64,000 nt of DNA, from the NCBI GenBank assembly GCA_963715045.1, contig CAVQRC010000004.1, positions 806,001-870,000 on the forward strand, read 5' to 3'. Positions 35,831 to 47,310 of the stretch are shown piece by piece. Position 1 is the stretch's first letter. Every line of letters starts with the position of its first letter. Below the pieces are notes generated by a model. It did no database searches. It had not been told where the DNA came from and was given only the letters and a program-made list of their open reading frames with translations. Both the position numbers and the translations under genes were made by a program. Source of the stretch: CAVQRC01 sp963715045 (lineage in GTDB: Bacteria > Planctomycetota > Planctomycetia > Pirellulales > Lacipirellulaceae).

Positions 35831-37534
35831 ATGGCCAACTTTGCCGATCTGCTCATTCGCAAGGGGATCATCGGCCCCGATCAGCTGGCTGAGGCCCAGC
35901 AAGTCGCCCGTGACCAATCCATCGATCTATCCGAATCGCTCACGCGGCTGGGATACGCGACCGCGGAAGAAGTCACCCGCGCGATCGCGGAAGTCGAGGG
36001 CTACGAGTTCATTAACCTCAACGACGTGGCAATTCCGCCGGCCGTCGTCGAACTCGTCCCCGAGTCCGTCGCCCGCGAAAACGCCGTCATTCCGATGGCC
36101 GAAACCGACGACGCCCTCAAGGTGCTCGTCAGCAATCCCAATGACTTTCAAACGATCGAAAAACTGCAATTCATCCTGAATCGCAAAATCGAGATCGCCC
36201 TGGCTACCCGCGAGAACATTCTCGAAGCGATCAACCGCAATTACGGCCAGATCGACGGCGAGAGCGCCGACTCGATGCTGCAGGAGTTCACCGACACGGC
36301 GATCGACTTCACCGAGACCGAAGAGGATCACGCCGACGAGTCCGAAGCCGTAGACGAGACGAGCGCCCCGATCGTCCGGCTGGTTCAGCTCATGATCACC
36401 GAGGCCGTGCAGCTCCGAGCTTCGGATATCCATATCGAGCCCTTCGACGAGCGGATCCGCATCCGCTATCGGATCGACGGCCGGCTCGTCGAGCGGGACA
36501 GCCCCCCCCGCCGGCTCCTGGGGGCCCTGCTGTCCAGGATCAAGATCCTCGCGAATCTCGATATTGCCGAGCGGCGGCGGCCTCAGGACGGCCGGATCAA
36601 GATTACCGCCGGCAACAAAGAGCTCGATTTGCGGGTCAGCGTCATGCCCAGCAGTCACGGTCAGACGTGCGTCATGCGGCTCCTCGATAAGGACAACATC
36701 AAGGTCGGCGTCCGCCAGCTGGGCCTCTCCGAAAAAGACTTCAAGACGTTCAGCGACCTGATCAAACGCCCCAACGGGATCGTCCTGGTGACCGGCCCGA
36801 CCGGATCCGGAAAAACGACGACGCTCTACGCGGCCCTCAACGAGCTCAATCGACCCGACCGCAAAATCATCACGGCCGAGGACCCCGTCGAGTATTACCT
36901 GGCCGGTATCAACCAGGTGGAAGTCCGGCACTCGATCGGTCTCGATTTCTCGGCCATCATCCGCTCGATGCTCCGCCAGGCACCCAATGTGATTCTGGTC
37001 GGAGAGATGCGGGATTATGAGACCGCATCGATGGGAATTCAGGCTTCTTTGACGGGACACCTGGTTTTCAGTACTCTACATACGAACGATGCGCCCGGTG
37101 CTGTTACACGCATGGTCGACATGGGCGTCCCCGCCTACCTCGTCGCGGGGAGTGTGATTGGCATCCTCGCGCAACGGCTGGTCCGCGTGAACTGCAGTAA
37201 ATGCAAGGCACCCTACACCCCGTCCGACGCCGCGTTGGAATCTGCCGGCATCACGCCAGAGCGTGCCGCCAGCGCGACGTTCTTAAAGGGAAGGGGGTGC
37301 AATCACTGCGGAAAAGCCGGCTACCGGGGACGACTGGGCGTGTTCGAATTGATGCGGATGACCTCCCGCATTCGCGAACTGGCGTTTGAAGGAAAGAGCA
37401 CCCAGGTCCTCCGAGAACAGGCCATCAAGGAAGGCATGACGACGCTCTATCAGGATGGAATCGACAAGGTCTGCCGCGGGATTACGACTTTGGAAGAAGT
37501 GTTCCGTGTCGCCAAGGTGACGGAGGAAGACTGA
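35831..37534 (+). CDS. GspE/PilB-family secretion ATPase (first copy)
   Basis: The N-terminal domain MANFADLLIRKGIIGPDQLAEAQQVAR is of the GSPII_E type. The ATPase core has LVTGPTGSGKTTTLYAAL (Walker A), AEDPVEYYLAGINQVEV, ILVGEMRDYETASMGIQASLTGHLVFSTLHTNDAPGAVTRM, and the zinc-type tetracysteine CSKCKAPYT...CNHCGKAGYRG. It energises pseudopilus or pilus assembly at the inner membrane. The ATG at 35831 is preferred over 35795. It is intact, unlike the second copy at 39223. Confidence 0.95.
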   Translation: MANFADLLIRKGIIGPDQLAEAQQVARDQSIDLSESLTRLGYATAEEVTRAIAEVEGYEFINLNDVAIPPAVVELVPESVARENAVIPMAETDDALKVLVSNPNDFQTIEKLQFILNRKIEIALATRENILEAINRNYGQIDGESADSMLQEFTDTAIDFTETEEDHADESEAVDETSAPIVRLVQLMITEAVQLRASDIHIEPFDERIRIRYRIDGRLVERDSPPRRLLGALLSRIKILANLDIAERRRPQDGRIKITAGNKELDLRVSVMPSSHGQTCVMRLLDKDNIKVGVRQLGLSEKDFKTFSDLIKRPNGIVLVTGPTGSGKTTTLYAALNELNRPDRKIITAEDPVEYYLAGINQVEVRHSIGLDFSAIIRSMLRQAPNVILVGEMRDYETASMGIQASLTGHLVFSTLHTNDAPGAVTRMVDMGVPAYLVAGSVIGILAQRLVRVNCSKCKAPYTPSDAALESAGITPERAASATFLKGRGCNHCGKAGYRGRLGVFELMRMTSRIRELAFEGKSTQVLREQAIKEGMTTLYQDGIDKVCRGITTLEEVFRVAKVTEED

Positions 37535-38017
37535 TCCACGCAGGGACGATGGTTTCTTCTTAAATCTATATTGAGTAATTGTTTAGGGGAAGTGTCCGTG
37601 GGCCTCCGAAAGCCGCGCTGACGATTCGGCTCGGTCGCTGCGCTACAATGGAGCGGGGCGAACCATCCAGAGCCAACTACTCAGAGCAGCGTTTCAGGCG
37701 TATTTCGACAACAAATCGGTAGTTTCAGCACACGATCGAGTTACTTCTCCTCTCCGGGCGATTCGCCCCTTTATTTGAGTCCACTTTTCATCACGCCAAT
37801 AATCGGGCAGCACGCAGCCGACCCCTTGGCCAGTTCAACGTTGGGGCCGGCGGCACCGCAACCGCGACCAGAGATGCAATTCCCATGAGTCAGGATTCTT
37901 CCTCGGCCCATGGCCTTCGTGACCGATCAGGGGTGGTGGCGAAGGGGTGAATGAAAGCAGAGGCGTCCTCGGCCGTGGCGGATGCTGCCTTATCCCGTCA
38001 CGCGAGGAATACCCATC
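37535..38017. other. Non-coding gap inside the secretion cluster
   Basis: There are about 480 bases between the first GspE and PilT, relatively AT-rich just after the gspE stop. No ORF with family character is visible on either strand. The minus-strand frame here is an antisense shadow of pilT. Confidence 0.4.
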
Positions 38018-39139
<1,122 letters not shown>

Positions 39140-39222
39140 CGTCGACCGTAGCGTCGACCAAGTCGATTCATGATTTGGCGTCGAGTTTCCTGCGGTTCCT
39201 GATGGCGAAAAAGTAGAGATCC

Positions 39223-40943
39223 ATGGCACATCGTCGCATTGGACAGATTTTCGTAGACCTGGGGTTCATCACCGATGAGCAGCTCGAACTGCTGGTCGAC
39301 GAGGCGGGGCAGCGTCCCGAGCAGATGATCGGGCAGGTCGCGATGGAGATGGGTCTGGTGACCGATGAGCAGCTCGCTCAGGCACTTGCCGAGCAGCTCT
39401 CGATGCGGACGATCTCGCTCGACGGACCTCAATATCAATAAAGATGTCATCGACATGGTCACCGAGCCGATGGCGCAGATGTATCGCGTCATTCCGACCG
39501 AGTTCGACGGCAGCACGCTCACCATCGCCATGTGTGAACCGCAGAACCTCGCGGTCCAGGACGAGCTGCGGACCTTTCTCGGTTACAGCATTCGCGTCCA
39601 GGTGGCCACCGAACGCGACATCGCCCTGGCGACCGAACGGTACTACAGCGGCGACAGCGAAAGCGTGGAGAGTATCGTCGCCGCCATGGAGGGAGACCGC
39701 GATCTCGCTGCTGCCGCGGCCGAACTCGAGCGGGACGGACCGATCGACCTGACCAGCGTCGAGGCCCTCGCCGACAGTGCTCCCGGTCCGCAAGTTGCTC
39801 AACATGGTGCTGCTCCTGGCGATCAAGGATCACGCCAGCGACCTGCACTTCGAACCGTTCGAGGACGAATTCCGGATTCGGATCAAGGCCGACGGTGTCC
39901 TGTACGAAATGGTCCCGCCGCCGCGTCATCTGGCCTTCGCGATTACGACGCGCATCAAGGTCATGGCGAATCTCGATATTGCCGAACGGCGACTGCCCCA
40001 GGACGGGCGGATCGAACTGAACGTCGGCGGCCACCCGGTCGATCTCCGCGTCAGTGTGCTCCCCACCATGTTCGGCGAGAGTGTCGTCATGCGGGTGCTC
40101 GATCGGTCGGTGGTCTCGCTCGACTTGGCCAAGGTCGGCATGAATGACGCGATCATGGCCGAGTTCCGGGAGGTCATCAAGAAGCCCAACGGCATCGTGC
40201 TGGTTACCGGGCCCACCGGTTCGGGAAAGACGACCACCCTGTACTCGGCACTCAACGAACTCAACACGGTCGCCGACAAGTTGATCACGACCGAGGACCC
40301 GGTCGAGTACGACATGGATGGCATCATCCAGGTCCCCATCGATCATGACATCGGCAATACATTCGCCCACATCCTGCGAACGATTCTGCGGCAGGATCCC
40401 GACAAGATCCTGGTCGGTGAGATCCGCGACCTCGAGACGGCCGAAATCGCCGTGCAGGCGTCGCTGACGGGTCACCTCGTGTTCTCGACGCTGCATACGA
40501 ACGATGCCCCCAGTACGGTCACCCGTCTCAAGGATATGGGAATCCCCACGTTCCTGATTACAGCGACCGTCGAGGCGATTCTCGCCCAGCGTCTGGTGCG
40601 ACGGATTTGCAGCAATTGCCGTGAAGAATACACGCCGTCGCGAGAAGTGCTCGACGATCTCGAGTTGTCCGAAGAAGACGTCGCCGGCGTGACGTTTTAT
40701 CGCGGCGGCGGTTGCGACGTCTGCAACAACACCGGGTATAAGGGCCGAGCCGGGTTGTTCGAGCTGATGATCATGAACAACGAACTCCGCGAAATGGTCA
40801 TGCGGAATGCTTCGGCCGACGAACTCAGGACCAAAGCGCGGCAAGACGGAATGGTGGCCCTGCGGGACGAAGGAATCGCCCGCTGTTTCGACGGAACGAC
40901 AACACCCGAAGAAATCATTCGCGAGACGATTCTCGAGGCTTAG
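39223..40943 (+). pseudogene. GspE/PilB-family ATPase (second copy), interrupted by two frame changes
   Basis: The start MAHRRIGQIFVDLGFITDEQLELLVDEAGQRPEQMIGQVAMEMGLVTDEQ fits the family. At about 39433 one extra G shifts the frame (expected SLDDLNI). At about 39785 a second extra G shifts it again (expected DSAPVRKLLNMVLLLAIKDHASDLHFEPFE). The rest is complete: VTGPTGSGKTTTLYSAL, ILVGEIRDLETAEIAVQASLTGHLVFSTLHTNDAP, and CSNCREEYT...CDVCNNTGYKG. Removing the two bases restores one frame, so this is probably a real ATPase with sequence errors, or a very recent pseudogene. Confidence 0.85.
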
Positions 40944-41081
40944 AGCTGGACAGGGCGTGCGTGATCGCAGGTCAATTCAGTCAGGGGAACACACCACAGG
41001 GGTGAACCACAACCAGGTTGCTCGGCGGCGAGTCGCGACGCGGCTCGCTTCGCCCCTTGGACTACCAACAAAGGTTTTGTG

Positions 41082-42416
41082 ATGCCGACGTTTCAATTTG
41101 AAGCGATGGATGCGACCGGCGCCGAGATCAAAGACGTGATCGAGGCCCAGACCGAAGAAGAAGCCCAGGCGACAATTCGCCAGATGGGCTACTTCGTGAC
41201 CAAGATCGCGGTCAAGAAGGGTCGCAAGAAATCCGATGCGGGCGCAGGCAGAAGAAGAAACGGGGTTTCGTCTTCGGCGGCGTGGCCGGAAAGGACCTGA
41301 CCGCCTTCACGCGGCAGCTCTCGATTCTCCAGGACGCCGGCCTGCCGATTCTCCGCAGCCTGCGGATTCTCGAAGGCCAGGCCAAGGCGGGGCGGCTCAA
41401 GTACTCGCTGCAGGACACCTGCGACGACATCGAAGCCGGCTCCACCCTCTCCGAGGCGATGGCCAAGAGTCCCAAGTGCTTCAATCGCTTGTACGTCAAC
41501 ATGATCAAGGCCGGTGAGGCCGGTGGGGCCCTCGAAATCATCCTCCAGCGGCTGGCCGACTTCCAGGAGCGGGCCCAGGCCCTCCGGCGAAAAGTCAAAG
41601 GGGCCATGATCTACCCGATCGTCGTGATCACCGTGGCCGTCGGAATTTTGACGTTCATCATGATCAAGATCGTCCCCGAGTTCGAAAAGATGTTCACCGA
41701 GTTCGATCTCGAACTCCCCGCCATGACCGTCATGCTCGTCGCCATTTCCAACTGGTGCGTACAACAACTGGTTCCTGATTCCAGGAATCCCCATCACGAT
41801 CTGGCTCACGATCAAGTTGATCCGCAAGTTCAAGCACGGACGGATCGGCTGGGACCAGTTCATCATCAAGCTCCCGATCTTCGGGACCCTTATCGAAAAG
41901 AACATCAACGCCCGCACGACGCGGACCCTCGGAACGCTCGTCGCCAGCGGCGTGCCCATCCTCGAAGCCCTCAACATCACCCGCGACACGAGCGGCAACG
42001 CGATCTTCGAAAAGATGTACGCCAAGGTCACCGAGGCCATTCGAGAAGGCGAGGCGATCGCCAAACCCATGAAGGAAAACTCCAAGCTCAGCTTCCACCC
42101 CGTGGCGGCGTTCTTCTGGTTCTGCTTTATCGGCGGCCCGATCGGGATCCTGCTGTACGTGATCAAACTGCAGAATCGAATCGTCGATGACATTGTCGTG
42201 AATATGGTCGACGTCGGCGAAGAGACGGGCGAGCTCGACACGATGCTCTACAAGGTGGCCGACACTTACGACGAAGAGGTCGCCGTCCTGACCGAGAGCC
42301 TCGTGAGCCTGATGGAACCGCTGCTGATCATCTTTCTCGGTGGAGCGGTCGGCTTCATCGTGATTTCACTATTCCTGCCCCTGGTCGATCTCATTTCGGG
42401 ACTGTCCGGCGGCTAG
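41082..42416 (+). pseudogene. GspF/PilC-family inner-membrane protein, interrupted by two frame changes
   Basis: The start MPTFQFEAMDATGAEIKDVIEAQTEEEAQATIRQMGYFVTKIAV is typical. At about 41253 one base is missing (expected KKKRGFVFGGVAGKDLTAFTRQLSILQDAGLPILRSL). At about 41760 one base is extra (expected NNWFLIPGIPITIWLTIKLIRKFKHG). The core has both GspF repeats and three hydrophobic segments, ending LMEPLLIIFLGGAVGFIVISLFLPLVDLI. It forms the inner-membrane platform for the two ATPases. ATG 41082 is chosen over GTG 41079. Confidence 0.85.
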
Positions 42417-42539
42417 CAAATTGGGCTTCCGCCGTCGTCCGAAATACGACGAGAGCGGCCGGAAGCGAGTTCAACCACCGTTCGGTGCTGCAGCGGACGT
42501 CTGCCGCCGGGGGGATGTCGGGAACCAAGGAGAGAGAAC

Positions 42540-43585
42540 ATGAACCGTCCATACGCTTTATCCCGCCTGGGCTCGCGGGGCTTTACGCTCGTCGAATTGC
42601 TGGTCGTGATCGCGATCATCGGCGTGCTCGCCAGCCTCGCCCTGGTCGGTGTGCAGGCCGCTCTTCGCCGGGCCGATCAGACCTCCATCAAGGTTGAGCT
42701 CGATGGTCTGCACGGTGCGTTCGAGGAGTACAAGAACCTTCACGACTCGTATCCACCCAACTGCCTGCTCACCAGCGGTGGGGAAGAGGCAAACGTCTCC
42801 GCCCTCGTCGTCTCGGACCTTCGCCGGCACTTCAAGAAGGCCTTTCCGAAGCACCGCGAGCCGCCGATTGTGTTTGATCTGCTGACGGGTCAATCGGGGC
42901 CGCTGGCCGAATCGCAGGAGGGAAGAATCGGCATGCGTGCCGATGAGGCAGTCGTCTTCTGGCTGTCGCTCAGCGATGATCCCAAGTACCCCATCTCGGG
43001 ACCAAGGGGACCCTCGTATCTGGACGGCCAACAACGGCTATGACGACCTTGAAAACCGTCGATTCATCTACGACTTCACCGTGACCGGCCTCGGCCCTCG
43101 CATCGAGGGCGGCACCGACGAGGGGCAGTTTGACACGGTCAACGGTCGCACGATCGAGTACGTCTCTCCGATCCCGGCCGACAATGGTGCGACGCGGGCC
43201 ATCCATCTCTGGGTCTACAGACCCGCGGGCCGAAGAAGTCCGGTCGCCTATTTCGATACGTCTCGCCACTCGCCGGCCGAGTACGATCCCGGCTCGCAGA
43301 TCTTGGGCAGTGCGCAGCAGGTGTACATCTTCCCGCTGAAGAAGATCGATCCGCTGGCTCGAAACGCAGGTCCGCAGCAGGCGATCAAGTTTGCCACGCC
43401 CAAGGGCTTCCAGGTCCTTGCATCCGGGCCTCGACGACGAATGGGGCGAGGCCTTCAAGCTGACGCGTTACCGGGCATTTGCGAATAACAAAGGGCTGGC
43501 CTATCCCGACGGACCGTTCACGCTTGAGATGGCTGACACTCAGGTCAACTTCAGTACCAAGACGCTCGAGGAGTCCGAAGAGTAA
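42540..43585 (+). pseudogene. GspG-like pseudopilin with long C-terminal domain, interrupted by two frame changes
   Basis: A GGAGAGAG ribosome binding site precedes ATG 42540. The leader and helix are GFTLVELLVVIAIIGVLASLALVGVQ, followed by ALRRADQTSIKVELDGLHGAFEEYKN as in major pseudopilins. Extra bases at about 43026 (G in GACGGCC) and 43426 (G in TCCGGGCC) shift the frame. Corrected, the protein is about 347 residues and ends TKTLEESEE. This is much longer than a usual GspG, as in planctomycete homologues. Confidence 0.8.
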
Positions 43586-43587
43586 CA

Positions 43588-44665
43588 ATGCTTCACCGCG
43601 TGTCACATTCGCCGCCGCGTCGGGGCTTCACGCTCGTCGAGTTGCTCGTCACGATCACGATCCTCGGGATCCTGGCATCGGCCGTGTTGTTCGCTGCCAG
43701 TGCGGCTACGGAGTCGGCCCGCCGCAGCAATACGCGAAGCCGCATCACGGCTTTGCACGCGCTGCTCAGTGAGTTCTACGACACGTTTCGCACGCGACGG
43801 GTGCCCGTGGCCGTTCGCGGTCTGACGTCCGACCAGGCCGCCCTCGTGCGACTCGCGATGCTCCGCCAGCTTATGGTGATGGAGATTCCCGACCGCTGGA
43901 GCGACGTCGTCGCGGCCCCGATCACGGCGTCGCACGCTGCCCGGGGAGCTCAATCTTGCCTCTCCAGCGGAGCTCTGGGTGCAGGAAGGTACCCCGTTAC
44001 AAATGCGGCGGACCGCGCTCAACCTGGCCTACCTTCGCCGCTACAACCAGATGGCGACCATCCGCAGTCAACTCAACGACGACACCGAGTTCCGCAGACG
44101 TTTGCTGACGTTCCAGGGCGCCGAATGCCTGTACCTCATCATCACGCTCGCAACCGGTGATGGCGAAGCGCGGTCGATGTTTCGCGACAGCGACATCGGT
44201 GACGTCGATCAGGACGGCGCACCGGAATTCCTCGATGCCTGGGGAAATCCGATTCGGATCCTCCGCTGGGCGCCCGGCTTTCCGTCCGAGACTCAGTTGT
44301 CACTCCCGCTCGACCCCGATCAGGCCGGCGCCGATGTGTTTGCCAGCTACGCCAGTGAAGACCCCGACCCGTTCGATCCCTTTCGCCTGGATCGCTTGCC
44401 GAGTGACAGCCGGCCACGAGCTTTCCGACTCGTACCGCTGATCTACTCCGGCGGTCCGGATGGCGATCCGGGGTTGATGACGTTTACCGGTGCGACCGTC
44501 GCCACGAATGCGCTGAACATGATCGATCCGTACGCCGTTTACGACGATTTGGGCTTGAACGTCCGCGGCTTCATGGGCATGCCAGCTCCGGATTTGAACG
44601 CCGACGGCGAGGCCTTCGCGTCGCGGGACAATATTCACAGCCACGTTCTCAGCACTCGCTTCTAA
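43588..44665 (+). pseudogene. Prepilin-type N-terminal methylation protein, one frame change
   Basis: The leader RRGFTLVELLVTITILGILASAVLFAASAATESARRSNTRSRITALHALL is a clear pseudopilin. One extra base in the run CCCGGGG at about 43943 shifts the frame. The expected sequence continues ELNLASPAELWVQEGTPLQM and ends at 44665. The ATG is 2 bases after the previous stop, so the pseudopilin genes are tightly packed. Confidence 0.78.
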
Positions 44666-44674
44666 GGATTTGCG

Positions 44675-45934
44675 TTGCGCAACCCGAGTCCAGCCATGTT
44701 CGCCGCCTGCCGCCATCGAGGACCGTATGCCACGCGTCGCGGCTTGACGCTCGTTGAGCTGCTCGTCGTGATCATCATCCTCACGACGCTCGTCTCGGCA
44801 GCGATTCCGCTGATGGCTCCGAGAACCGAGACCAGGCAACTCCGCGAGGCGGCCCGGCAACTGTCGACTCTGATTAGCTCGGCCCAGTCCCGGGCCGTCC
44901 AGCTCGAACGGCCGGTCGGTATCTGGCTCGAGAAAGCGAGCGCTGACCGTTACCGCGAAGAAGTCATCAATTCGATATCGACAGGGATCGCGCCCCAGGC
45001 CGGCCAGCTTGGTGATTCCGAAAACGCCGCCGTGTTCAACGTCTATGTGTGCGAAGAACCCCCGCCGTTCTCCGGCTTCTTTGCGTCTTCGGCAGTCCGG
45101 CTGTATCCGGATCCCTTGATTCCCGCTCGGTTCAACTGCGAGTTCGTGCGGCTGGACGGCGGTCAATACGTCGTGGAAGAACTGCCCGGCAACATGTTCC
45201 GGCCCGGCGACGAGATCCACATCGATGGCACGATTTACACCCTGATCGTGGGTCCGAGTGCGGTGCTCAATGGCGATTACTTCGTGCAATCGTCGACCTT
45301 GCCGTGTGCGATCCTCAATCCACTGCTCGCCTCGGGGCGCCGGTGGCCGGTCGACCCGACGAACACGCAGCGAACGCCTCCGCTGCGTTACACGATCCGT
45401 CGCCTGCCGCAGAAGGGCGCGGGTGAACCGCTGCAATTCCCCGACGGGATCGCGATCGACCTCGAAGCCTCGGGGATCGGCAACGACGCCTTGTTTCACA
45501 ATGCCAATTTCCCCGTCAATACGGCGGACCGGATTCCCGATAACCGCGATCCGGTGATCATCATGTTCAATCCCAACGGGACGATGCAGAAGGTGATCGC
45601 CAATTTCGCAGGTCCGAACGACCCCCTGATTACAGCCCCGCTGCTGAGTACCGTCTATCTGCACATCGGACGGTTTGAAAACATCGATCAAGCCGATCCG
45701 AACACGGGCGAAATCGAGAAGGTCAACTGGCTCGATCCCGAGACGCTGTGGGTGACGGTCAGCTCGTCGACGGGTCGCGTGATGACGTTTGAAAACAATG
45801 TCCCGACGAATCTCGCTGGTGATCGCGACGACGTCGGTGCGTGGCGGACGATGATCGACGGCGACGGGCCAGGTCCCCTCGAAGGCGGCGCACGAAACTT
45901 TGCCCAATCGACGCAGGGGATGACCGGAAGATGA
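44675..45934 (+). CDS. GspH/FimT-like pseudopilin, intact
   Basis: The frame starts at TTG 44675, with AAGGA six bases upstream (alternative ATG 44696). The leader is RRGLTLVELLVVIIILTTLVSAAIPLMAPR, then ETRQLREAARQLSTLISSAQSRAVQLERPVGIWLEK, which resembles the GspH/FimT type. The protein is 419 residues and no frame change is seen. Its stop codon overlaps the next start (ATGA), so the two genes are likely translated together. Confidence 0.85.
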   Translation: MRNPSPAMFAACRHRGPYATRRGLTLVELLVVIIILTTLVSAAIPLMAPRTETRQLREAARQLSTLISSAQSRAVQLERPVGIWLEKASADRYREEVINSISTGIAPQAGQLGDSENAAVFNVYVCEEPPPFSGFFASSAVRLYPDPLIPARFNCEFVRLDGGQYVVEELPGNMFRPGDEIHIDGTIYTLIVGPSAVLNGDYFVQSSTLPCAILNPLLASGRRWPVDPTNTQRTPPLRYTIRRLPQKGAGEPLQFPDGIAIDLEASGIGNDALFHNANFPVNTADRIPDNRDPVIIMFNPNGTMQKVIANFAGPNDPLITAPLLSTVYLHIGRFENIDQADPNTGEIEKVNWLDPETLWVTVSSSTGRVMTFENNVPTNLAGDRDDVGAWRTMIDGDGPGPLEGGARNFAQSTQGMTGR

Positions 45935-47170
45935 TCCGCATACGCCGCCACTGATCTGCGTTTACCAAGCGGGCCCCGTTCGCGTAGCGGGCAACTCCGT
46001 CCGCAAAGCGGAATCAGCCTCGTCGAAGTGTTGATTTCGATGTTCGTGTTGCTGCTGGGCCTCTTGGGCGTGGCCGCCATGTTGCCCGTCGGTTCCCACT
46101 ACGTCAAACGGGGCGAAGAATTCGATCGCGGCTCGGCAGTCGGTCAGGCGGCCCTCGGCGAGACGGTCGCCCGAGGCTTGCTCAACAAGGATCGCTGGGT
46201 GCGGATCACGCAGTTCAACAACAATGCACTCCCGACGATGCAGCCGGTCACCGCGATCATCGACAATGCATTCAGCATGAATGATCTGACGCTGATTCCC
46301 GACGCCTATGTCATTGACCCGCTCGGGATCTTCGAGATGGGACGATATCTTGCTGAGACGAGCATCTTGAACCTCGACCGCCTGTGGGTCTTTCCCGCCG
46401 ACGCGCCCTTGAACGAGACTCCGTTCCGGCGGGTGTCCTTGCCCGAAGTTGCCTACCTTTCGACGGCCCGCAACATCTTTCAGTCGCGGGATGAATTGAC
46501 GTTCATTGTTCCCGAGGCGGACGACGAATCGAGTCGCCTGCTGTTTGAAACGGATGGGAATCTTCAGGCCGTTCGCCGACAGACGGGCGGTGACTTCTCC
46601 TGGCTGATCACCGTCGCTCCCGAGTACGACTTCAACGAGACTCTCAACCGCATGCTGCCGGTCACCGGAGATCGACCCGATGTTCAGCACACGGTGTCGT
46701 TTGTCGTCTTTCACAACCGCGACTTCGTGATGCACCAGCCAGGTACCGACTCGGCCTACAACGAGCGGCAGGTGTTGGCCGACATCCTCTCACCTGGCTT
46801 CGGCGGGGGCGAAGTTCGGCTCCGCACGGTAACTACGGACGAGGAATTGCTCCACAAATTCGAAGGGGTCCGGACCCACGAGTGGTTGCTGCTGTACGGC
46901 CCGGAGAATTCCAACCTCCCGCCGACCATGTGGCGGTGGTTCACGGCGTGGTACGAGATCGTGTCGATCGATGAAGAAGTCGAGGGCCAGACAGAGCGGT
47001 TCGTCTCCTTGCGAGGTCCCGACTGGCCCTGGGCCCAGGCCACGACGGTTCGGGCCGGACTGTTCGGCGGCGCGATCGCCGTGTTTACCCAATCCATGCA
47101 ACTCGAGACCAATACTTCGTGGACGCCGCCGGTGAACGTGGCGGAAATGGGAATGCCGCGGCAGCCCTGA
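45931..47170 (+). CDS. GspI/PilV-like pseudopilin, probable frame change near the start
   Basis: ATG 45931 overlaps the stop of the preceding gene (ATGA) but ends after seven codons in its own frame. The +1 frame is open upstream of the pseudopilin motif (SGISLVEVLISMFVLLLGLLGVAAMLPVG) back to about 45935, so an extra base near 45953 is likely. The first ATG in the open frame is 46043, inside the hydrophobic helix, which makes an upstream start more plausible. The remaining 370 or so residues are intact and end at 47170. Confidence 0.75.
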
Positions 47171-47310
47171 CCGCCCGCGGTGATCGGCAAGGCAGCCCGC
47201 GCAACCACACACGACCGCAATCGACGAAACAACCACGGGTCCGGCCAGGGGCCCACAGCAAACACCAGAGCGGGCCGGGGCAACGCTGGCTCTGTGTGAA
47301 GGTAATCCGC

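Noticed and set aside
41240..41300. Programmed -1 frameshift in the GspF gene at AGAAGAAGAAA
   Set aside because: No canonical X-XXY-YYZ heptamer is in the needed frame. The neighbouring genes have the same kind of indel, so a local error is simpler.
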